From positions 1-16,467 of the forward strand of contig JBEGTT010000124.1 in NCBI GenBank assembly GCA_041179245.1: DNA of 16,467 bases. Direction: 5' to 3'. Made by a program: the position numbers and the translations under genes. The DNA comes from JBEGTT01 sp041179245. GTDB taxonomy: Bacteria > Pseudomonadota > Gammaproteobacteria > Burkholderiales > Rhodocyclaceae. A model generated the notes under the pieces. It had not been told where the DNA came from and did no database searches. It worked only from the letters and a program-made list of their open reading frames with translations. Shown piece after piece: positions 8,181-13,170 of this stretch; positions within the stretch are counted from its first letter, which is position 1, and every line of letters starts with the position of its first letter.

Positions 8181-9239
8181 TCAGGATTTCTCGGCAACGC
8201 CGGCGGAAGCAAAACTGGCCATTTCGTTCAAGAAATTGGCTGCTGCTTGTACAAGTGGGTAAGCAAGTGCTGCGCCTGTTCCCTCGCCTAAGCGCAAACC
8301 AAGATCGATCAGTGGATTTGCTTGTAGGGCAGCGAGCTGAATCTGGTGCCCTGGTTCTGCAGAGCGATGGCAAAACACACAGTAGTCCCGCAAGGCAGGG
8401 TAGAGGCGAGTAGCCAGCAAAGCGGCAGCGCCTACGATATATCCATCAATCAATAATAAGCAGCGTCGTTCAGCTGCCCCGAGCATGGCACCTGCGAGCA
8501 TGGCAATTTCAAAACCGCCAAATTCGTACAGAACAGTCATTGGGTCAGCTTCTGGAGGTAAAGCTGCTCTGGTCACCGCTTGTGCGAGTAAGGTGTTTTT
8601 TCGGGCCAAACCGGTGTCATCCAGCCCCGTACCCCGACCAATACAGTTAGTCAGCGGTGCGCCAGTGAGTGCGTGAGTCATTAAGGCCGCTGAAGCGGTA
8701 TTGCCGATTCCCATTTCGCCAAACGCCAGCACACTACAACCTTGATCGGCAAACTGATGGGCTAAATAACTACCGTGTTCAATCGCTGCTTCGGCTTGCG
8801 CTGGTGACATGGCGGGCGATTCAAGGTAGTTGGCGGTGCCATAGCCGACCTTCGCGTCGAACAGTCCTGGCCGAGCTTGGCCTTGGGGGGCGAAATCATG
8901 GGCCACACCCGCGTCGGCAATGGCTAGACTCATCCCGTTTTGGCGAGCGAAAACATTGATGCCGGCGCCTCCGGCTAGGAAGTTTTCCACCATTTGCCAA
9001 GTAACATCTTGTGGATACGCCGAAACGCCCGCTTTGGCCGCTCCGTGGTCGCCGGCACAAACCAGCACGTAGGGATTCGATAAGGTGGGCGAAAGCTTTT
9101 TCTGGATTAAGCCATGTTGAATCGCAATCGACTCTAACTGGCCCAATGCGCCAAGGGGTTTGGTTTTCTGGTCAATCTTGTTTTGGAGTAGAGACTGCAG
9201 GGCTGAGTCAGTCGTAGAAGTAATCGAAAATGCGCGCAT
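8181..9239 (-). CDS. cobT: Nicotinate-nucleotide-dimethylbenzimidazole phosphoribosyltransferase
   Basis: Cytoplasmic enzyme that activates the lower-ligand base (DMB or a similar base) with nicotinate mononucleotide to give alpha-ribazole 5'-phosphate. 352 residues from the ATG at 9239; the family is about 350. Seen in order: KTKPLGALGQLE (26-36), CAGDHGAAKAGVSAYP (61-76), FLAGGAGINVFARQ (87-100), FGEMGIGNTASAA (173-185) and LRLGEGTGAALA (315-326), in which E319 matches the catalytic Glu of Salmonella CobT. An in-frame ATG at 9287 would add 16 unconserved residues and overlaps a TATAAT hexamer that is more likely promoter. The ribosome site for 9239 is weak (AAAGAA). First gene of the long minus-strand run and divergent from cobU. 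Confidence 0.93.
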   Translation of the reverse strand: MRAFSITSTTDSALQSLLQNKIDQKTKPLGALGQLESIAIQHGLIQKKLSPTLSNPYVLVCAGDHGAAKAGVSAYPQDVTWQMVENFLAGGAGINVFARQNGMSLAIADAGVAHDFAPQGQARPGLFDAKVGYGTANYLESPAMSPAQAEAAIEHGSYLAHQFADQGCSVLAFGEMGIGNTASAALMTHALTGAPLTNCIGRGTGLDDTGLARKNTLLAQAVTRAALPPEADPMTVLYEFGGFEIAMLAGAMLGAAERRCLLLIDGYIVGAAALLATRLYPALRDYCVFCHRSAEPGHQIQLAALQANPLIDLGLRLGEGTGAALAYPLVQAAANFLNEMASFASAGVAEKS

Positions 9240-9337
9240 GGCATGCTGTTCTTTATGTCGAGTTATTGTGAAATACAGATCGGGCATTATAGACGCTGGC
9301 TGGTACGTGACGTATTTGGCGTGATAGCCTTTCAGCC
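9240..9337. promoter_or_regulatory. Divergent cobT/cobU intergenic region with candidate promoter
   Basis: This 98-base gap must hold the start signals for both cobU (plus) and the cobT run (minus). On the minus strand a perfect TATAAT occupies 9291-9286, a plausible -10 box about 45 bases before the cobT ATG, but no good -35 lies 16-18 bases upstream of it. On the plus strand TTATTG at 9263 is a possible -35 with only a poor -10. I see no cobalamin riboswitch: the gap is too short for one and lacks a recognisable B12-box. Confidence 0.4.
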
Positions 9338-9904
9338 ATGATTGAACTGATTCTTGGGGGCGCTCGTTCGGGCAAAAGTGCGCTTGCTGAAAAAATTGCC
9401 CAAGAAAGTCGGCTTAAAGTCACTTATTTAGCTACCGCTCAGGCGGGAGACAGTGAAATGGCGAGCCGGATTACGCACCATCAAGCTAGGCGCCCTGTGC
9501 AGTGGTCGCTGCTTGAAGAACCTCTCCATCTTGCTGCCGCTCTTGAGCAACAGGCCGCGCCGGGTAAATGTTTGTTAGTCGATTGCCTGACCCTCTGGCT
9601 TTCTAATCTGATCTTTCAAGGGGATGCTTGGCGGCAAATTGAGGCTGGCAAGGTGGTCACTTGCCCCTTGTTTTTACGCGAGCTTCAGTCTCTATTGGAA
9701 ACACTTCCTCGCTTGCAGGGGCACATCATTTTGGTCAGCAATGAAGTGGGGTTGGGTATTGTTCCCATGGGGCCGGTTAACCGTTTTTATACCGATGAAA
9801 ATGGCCGGCTAAATCAGGCTATCGCCAAACTTGCCGACCAAGTCACTTTTGTTGCTGCTGGATTACCGCTGGTACTCAAATCAACGCCAGTGCATATGGG
9901 GTAA
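9338..9904 (+). CDS. cobU: Bifunctional adenosylcobinamide kinase / adenosylcobinamide-phosphate guanylyltransferase
   Basis: Phosphorylates adenosylcobinamide and then transfers GMP to it, giving the activated corrinoid used by CobS. 188 residues. The P-loop GGARSGKS spans 7-14. H47 and H48 sit in RITHHQARRP; H48 corresponds to the guanylylated H46 of Salmonella CobU. LVDCLTLWLSNL (79-90) and the segment from VSNEVGLGIVP through NRFYTDENGRLNQ are family hallmarks. There is no clear ribosome site before the ATG at 9338. It is transcribed away from cobT and ends 11 bases before the convergent diguanylate cyclase gene. Corrin-ring genes are absent from the window, so salvage versus complete synthesis cannot be decided. 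Confidence 0.93.
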   Translation: MIELILGGARSGKSALAEKIAQESRLKVTYLATAQAGDSEMASRITHHQARRPVQWSLLEEPLHLAAALEQQAAPGKCLLVDCLTLWLSNLIFQGDAWRQIEAGKVVTCPLFLRELQSLLETLPRLQGHIILVSNEVGLGIVPMGPVNRFYTDENGRLNQAIAKLADQVTFVAAGLPLVLKSTPVHMG

Positions 9905-9933
9905 AAACGGCGCGGTTAATACTCGCCTTTTTT
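9903..9933. terminator. Probable bidirectional terminator between convergent genes
   Basis: An A-run plus GGCG (9909-9912) faces CGCC (9924-9927) followed by six T (9928-9933). The stem is short (four GC pairs extended by A-T pairs across one bulge) with an 11-base loop. It lies between the cobU stop and the 3' end of the diguanylate cyclase gene, with T-runs usable in both directions. Confidence 0.4.
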
Positions 9934-11781
9934 CTCGTGCCATAACGCAGGGTCAAAGCGCTTAACCCGGTTGCGACCTTCTTCCTTGGCTTGGTATAGC
10001 GCCACATCGGCAAATTTCACCGCTTGCCAGAAGGTTTCACTGTCGGTTGGGAAGCCAGCAATGCCAATGGAGATGGTTTTTTGTAGGACCACGCCATTGA
10101 CTTGTACCTTGAGATTTTCCACCGCAACACGAATGCTTTCGGCCACCTTGTCGGTTCCTTCATTATCCGTATCCAGCAAGATAATCATGAACTCTTCGCC
10201 ACCGTAGCGAATGACCAAATCAGAAGCGCGGACGGATTGTCGGAGTACCTTCGCTAGTTCTTTCAAAATGGCGTCACCCGCATCGTGCCCGTGGGTGTCG
10301 TTGACCATCTTGAAGTAGTCTAGGTCCAGCATCAGGATAGACGCTTGCCCCTTCCTACGCTGTACAGAGTGCGTCAGGGTATCAACATATTCTTCTAGGA
10401 AACGCCGGTTGTTTAGGCCGGTCATAGGGTCGCGCAGGCTGGACTCACGTAGGTTTTCCATCAGCCGTTTAGTTTCCAGTACGGGGGCAATTTCTCGCAG
10501 ATAAACATTCAGGAAAGGCGTGATGGACTGCAAATGCTGTCTATTTTCTTCCGGCGCAAGCACCTGAAGAATGCTGCCGACGCTGCCGGATTGCATGATC
10601 GGGAAACAAATGTGGCGACGTTCTCCCGCATCTACGGGAGGGCGGAAAGAATAACAAATATCAGAATTCTCAACGCCGTCCACCAAGCGTCCGGTGCGGC
10701 GGGCACGGCAGGCCTCTGGGCGAATCAAAATTTGCGGGTCGCACCAGCGGCAGTCCGCATCGGGGACACCGTCCACCAACACGGCGGGCATTTGTTTTTT
10801 CTGTGGATTGATTTCGTATAGCGAAAACTCGTGAATACCAAATTCCGATTTCAACGTGTGCCCAAGCCGTAGATAAATTTCCGCCTTGCTTTCATCTTCT
10901 TCAATCGCCTGTTTGAAGTGGGCCGCCTTGGTGAGGCTTTCCACCATTTCAATCGTTGCGTTTAAGAGGTTTTCACCATCGACCGGTGTTCGCTTGGTTA
11001 AGCGGGCAATATTGCTACCGATGCGGTTTAGTCCTTCATTTAGGAAGGACAGTAATCGGTTCATTTCTACGGCAATATGTCCAATTTCGTCATCCGTTTT
11101 TTGCGCGACGTGGGCGGTGAAATCTCCTTGAAGCGCGCGGTGAACCGCATCTTCAACGGCGGTGGCTGTGCTGGATATGGGCTGCAGGAAGCGCCGTAGT
11201 AGGAATAGCAGTAGCCCGGTAAATAGCGCAACGGCTAGGGCAATGCCACCGACAGTCATCAGGGCCTTTTCTTTCAGCTCCTGAATCGTCATGGTCATGG
11301 TGACTGCACCCAGCACAGCACCATCCTGAACATGGTGGCATTGAAGGCAGTTAGGTGAACCTGTGGAAGAAGCCTTGTAAGGAATCGTTCCCCGGAAAAG
11401 CACTTCGTTATTGACTTCTGAGACGATGAAAATGGGCTGCCCCTTGGTCAGCACATCTTGTTCGATGTCATCGGTGATGTGTTCCTGATTCAGTCCCGGG
11501 CCAAACTGTTTTTCGACTTCAGCCGAGCGCACTACGCGGGCCGAGCGTAAGCCCTGTACGTCCATGAGCCGGCGGAGAAAGTTTTCACGCTTGTCGATGA
11601 CGCCATTAATCATCGATTCCGTTAGATGAACCCGGACAATTTCCCCCGCCGTGCGGATATGGTCGGTAGCGGAAGCAATTGAAAATGTACGGAACGCAAA
11701 AAGGCTGATGGAAATCAGGACAATCAGCAATAACCCGGTTAGCGCCAGGAAGAAATAGGTGACTTTTTGATTCAAGTTCAT
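9916..11781 (-). CDS. Membrane diguanylate cyclase with periplasmic CxxCH sensor, HAMP and GGDEF domains
   Basis: Makes cyclic di-GMP from two GTP, presumably in response to a periplasmic signal. 621 residues. TM1 is about 9-30, the periplasmic domain about 31-173, TM2 about 174-195, and a HAMP-like linker about 196-250. Residues 270-440 look like a GAF-type domain, and GGDEF covers about 445-611. The active site is GGEEF (527-531) and the inhibitory RxxD site is R518-D521 exactly five residues before it, so both catalysis and product inhibition look intact. C145-x-x-C148-H149 in the periplasmic part is a c-type haem attachment motif, as in Tll0287-like (DUF3365) sensors. The middle domain has C344-x-x-C347, C358, C376 and C392, possibly a metal site. 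The ATG at 11781 lacks a strong ribosome site. No partner gene adjoins it. Confidence 0.9.
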   Translation of the reverse strand: MNLNQKVTYFFLALTGLLLIVLISISLFAFRTFSIASATDHIRTAGEIVRVHLTESMINGVIDKRENFLRRLMDVQGLRSARVVRSAEVEKQFGPGLNQEHITDDIEQDVLTKGQPIFIVSEVNNEVLFRGTIPYKASSTGSPNCLQCHHVQDGAVLGAVTMTMTIQELKEKALMTVGGIALAVALFTGLLLFLLRRFLQPISSTATAVEDAVHRALQGDFTAHVAQKTDDEIGHIAVEMNRLLSFLNEGLNRIGSNIARLTKRTPVDGENLLNATIEMVESLTKAAHFKQAIEEDESKAEIYLRLGHTLKSEFGIHEFSLYEINPQKKQMPAVLVDGVPDADCRWCDPQILIRPEACRARRTGRLVDGVENSDICYSFRPPVDAGERRHICFPIMQSGSVGSILQVLAPEENRQHLQSITPFLNVYLREIAPVLETKRLMENLRESSLRDPMTGLNNRRFLEEYVDTLTHSVQRRKGQASILMLDLDYFKMVNDTHGHDAGDAILKELAKVLRQSVRASDLVIRYGGEEFMIILLDTDNEGTDKVAESIRVAVENLKVQVNGVVLQKTISIGIAGFPTDSETFWQAVKFADVALYQAKEEGRNRVKRFDPALWHEKKGEY

Positions 11782-11910
11782 GCCGTTATTTGCAACTCTT
11801 AAAAATGGAAGTTGTATTTTAGGACGGAGTCGGTGAAAAGTGGGGTCATAGGTCGTTCAAATCGTGATAATGAATTCTTAAACTGGTCTCATCAAGACGT
11901 TCTACGCTGG

Positions 11911-12123
11911 TTATAGTGGATGAATCATTGGAGTAGGTTCACCATTGACTAGGTCCTGCTGCACGCAAACGTTAGATGAATGTACTGAACCTTTTTCACA
12001 AAACCGCAATTCATTGTGCAGTTCCCGAATAACAAGACTGTACAGTATAAGTTCTTGCCGGATTGATGAGGCTAACCGCCTTATATACTGTGTGGATAAT
12101 TGTGACTTGGTCATCATCGCCAT
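11911..12123 (-). CDS. Doubtful small ORF, 70 residues, unknown
   Basis: An open frame beginning MAMMTKSQLS, with a helical-looking middle (RQELILYSLVIRELHNELRF) and an unstructured end. AGGAGG occurs upstream at 12143-12138, but it is 14 bases from the first ATG and 20 from the third, which is too far for a normal ribosome site. I recognise no family. The frame fills much of an otherwise empty interval and would be divergent from the antitoxin gene. It may be chance or a decayed gene. Confidence 0.2.
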   Translation of the reverse strand: MAMMTKSQLSTQYIRRLASSIRQELILYSLVIRELHNELRFCEKGSVHSSNVCVQQDLVNGEPTPMIHPL

Positions 12124-12151
12124 CCTTAGCTGTTTTCCCTCCTATGGTTAG

Positions 12152-12180
12152 TTGGCGTAAAATTATTGTGATTAATAATG
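12152..12180 (+). promoter_or_regulatory. Antitoxin promoter with overlapping palindromic operator
   Basis: TTGGCG (12152-12157) and AATAAT (12174-12179) form a sigma-70-like promoter with a 16-base spacer. ATTATT (12162-12167) and AATAAT (12174-12179) form a perfect 6-base inverted repeat spanning the -10 box, the usual place for autoregulation by a ribbon-helix-helix antitoxin. GAGG at 12190-12193 is the ribosome site, four bases before the ATG at 12198. Confidence 0.5.
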
Positions 12181-12197
12181 ATTAACTCTGAGGTGTT

Positions 12198-12437
12198 ATG
12201 GCACAAACTGCGACCAAGGTATTAACTGCTCACATACCTCTTCCAATGGCTGAGCAAATTGACCAGCTATCTGAGCATTTAGAGCGTTCGCGCGGGTGGA
12301 TCGTCAAACAAGCATTGTCGGCTTGGCTTGATCAAGAGAAAGAACGAGAGCGACTGACTTATGAAGCCCTTGCCGACGTAGATGTTGGCAACGTAGTCGA
12401 TCACCAAGCTGTGTCCAAGCATGGGCTGAAAGTTTGA
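12198..12437 (+). CDS. Ribbon-helix-helix (CopG/ParD-type) antitoxin, frameshifted near the C-terminus
   Basis: 79 residues. Residues about 7-45 form a ribbon-helix-helix DNA-binding domain: a basic beta strand (TKVLTAHIPLPM) and two helices (MAEQIDQLSEHLERS and RGWIVKQALSAWLDQEKER). The tail after residue 50 is the toxin-binding type. In this family VVDHQAV is normally followed by an AWA(D/E)SL segment. That segment exists here in another frame: after V72, five bases (12414-12418) precede GCA TGG, and the frame from 12419 encodes AWAESLSIGEPLQAPL, ending in a TGA that overlaps the toxin ATG. A +2 or -1 indel has therefore replaced the original tail with SKHGLKV. The DNA-binding part should still fold, so it may persist as an orphan repressor. 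Confidence 0.8.
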   Translation: MAQTATKVLTAHIPLPMAEQIDQLSEHLERSRGWIVKQALSAWLDQEKERERLTYEALADVDVGNVVDHQAVSKHGLKV

Positions 12438-12468
12438 GCATAGGCGAACCGTTACAGGCACCGCTTTG

Positions 12469-12618
12469 ATGGAGCTGAAGTGGACCAGTAAGGGGCTGTT
12501 CGAGTTTGAGGGGCGTGAGGTTAGGCGGCTTCTGGTTGGTGACTATGAAATGCGTTATGAGATCCAAGGTTCAGCGGTTTATATCCTGAGACTGTGGCAT
12601 ACCCGCGAAAATAGATAA
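12469..12618 (+). pseudogene. RelE/ParE-type toxin remnant with internal deletion
   Basis: A 49-codon frame starts MELKWTSKG, the usual start of RelE/ParE-family toxins paired with this antitoxin. It then jumps straight to LFEFEGREVRRLLVGDYE and ends MRYEIQGSAVYILRLWHTRENR in two runs typical of the family C-terminus. Family members are roughly 95-100 residues, so about 45-50 residues between K8 and L10, including the helical hairpin, are missing. Reading frame is kept across the gap. The ATG overlaps the TGA of the antitoxin's original frame (TGATG), the normal coupled layout. The stop abuts the stop of the convergent gene at 12619. Toxicity is unlikely. Confidence 0.75.
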
Positions 12619-12810
12619 CTACCCCACCAGCAGCACATTCATCCCAGCCATTGCGGCATCGGGTATTCCTGCGACAGTAATCACGACTTCTTCCTCATCA
12701 GGATTGCCCATGTGCAGGTAAGCATCACCCAAAGGCTGCCAGCCGATAGACTCTGCCTTAATGGCTTCTAACTCGGCTAACAGCTCTGCGTTGTTGATTA
12801 GTTGGTTCAT
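12619..12810 (-). CDS. Hypothetical protein, 63 residues
   Basis: Unrecognised. Begins MNQLINNAELLAELEAIKAE (helical, acidic), continues IGWQPLGDAYLHMGNPDEEEVV, and ends in a small hydrophobic stretch (ITVAGIPDAAMAGMNVLLVG). I place the start at ATG 12810, with AGGTG eight to twelve bases ahead, 17 bases after the upstream stop; the longer frame from 12831 starts with TTG and overlaps that stop. Soluble, no signal peptide. It is last in the surface-protein run, so a role with the two DUF6447-like proteins is possible but unproven. Confidence 0.55.
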   Translation of the reverse strand: MNQLINNAELLAELEAIKAESIGWQPLGDAYLHMGNPDEEEVVITVAGIPDAAMAGMNVLLVG

Positions 12811-12827
12811 AGGCCACACCTGATAAA

Positions 12828-13139
12828 TCAAACCGCCTTCTTCGCCCGTGGCTTCTTAGCTGGTGCAGCCGCTTCAACTGGCGCTGGCTCAGCAACCTTA
12901 GACTTTCCAGCAGGTTTTTTCTCAGCGGCAGGTTGCTCAGTCTTGGCGGTCTTCATGGCCTCTAGCAACTGGCTCACATAAATGTTCTTGGCTGTCTGAG
13001 CGATGCCTAATTGGTTTTGCAGACGCTGGATTTCAGCATCCACGATTTGCACGTTTGCCACCTGTTCCAAGGCGGCCTGAGGCAGTTTCTCTGTTGCGTA
13101 GTTGGTGCCGTTGATAGTCACGTATTGTGGAAGGCTCAT
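12828..13139 (-). CDS. DUF6447-like small protein with Lys/Ala/Pro-rich tail
   Basis: 103 residues of unknown function. The N-terminal 60 residues pair a short beta hairpin (YVTINGTNYATEKL) with a long amphipathic helix (VQIVDAEIQRLQNQLGIAQT then AKNIYVSQLLEAM). This is the layout of the small family I know as DUF6447. The product at 14894-15118 is a clear paralogue, sharing Y-x-TE-x-L, LQ, QTA(K/R)N and Y spacing. From residue 64 the chain turns into a basic, disordered tail rich in Lys, Ala, Pro and Glu, ending KKPRAKKAV, which the paralogue lacks. AAAGGAG lies seven bases before the ATG, a strong ribosome site. It follows the glycosyltransferase gene by 31 bases. Possible roles are chaperoning, an export adaptor or a glycosyltransferase accessory; none is shown. 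Confidence 0.75.
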   Translation of the reverse strand: MSLPQYVTINGTNYATEKLPQAALEQVANVQIVDAEIQRLQNQLGIAQTAKNIYVSQLLEAMKTAKTEQPAAEKKPAGKSKVAEPAPVEAAAPAKKPRAKKAV

Positions 13140-13170
13140 GGTTTTCTCCTTTAGTTGTTCTAGTCAGTAT

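Larger units (their letters stand above)
11782..12197. other. Gene-poor stretch between diguanylate cyclase and antitoxin
   Basis: About 416 bases with no convincing gene. It should hold the cyclase promoter near the left end (minus strand; TAAAAT about 40 bases before the ATG is the only -10-like hexamer I see, with no -35). The antitoxin promoter/operator is at the right end. In between are a perfect 10-base palindrome at 12037-12046 and an 8-base inverted repeat at 12042-12049/12084-12091. I found no tRNA, IS end or recognisable protein remnant. Confidence 0.5.

Noticed and set aside
8173..8373. Longer cobS protein starting at 8373
   Set aside because: The extra 67 codons are the cobT 3' end read in another frame; the ATG at 8172 has a good ribosome site and the conserved start.
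9286..9291. ATG at 9287 as the cobT start
   Set aside because: It overlaps TATAAT, adds 16 unconserved residues and has no ribosome site; the ATG at 9239 gives the normal family length.
9240..9337. Cobalamin riboswitch ahead of cobT or cobU
   Set aside because: No recognisable B12-box and far too little untranslated sequence.
12037..12100. LexA (SOS) box
   Set aside because: CTGT and ACAG occur here, but never with the 8-base spacing of a CTGT-N8-ACAG box on either strand.
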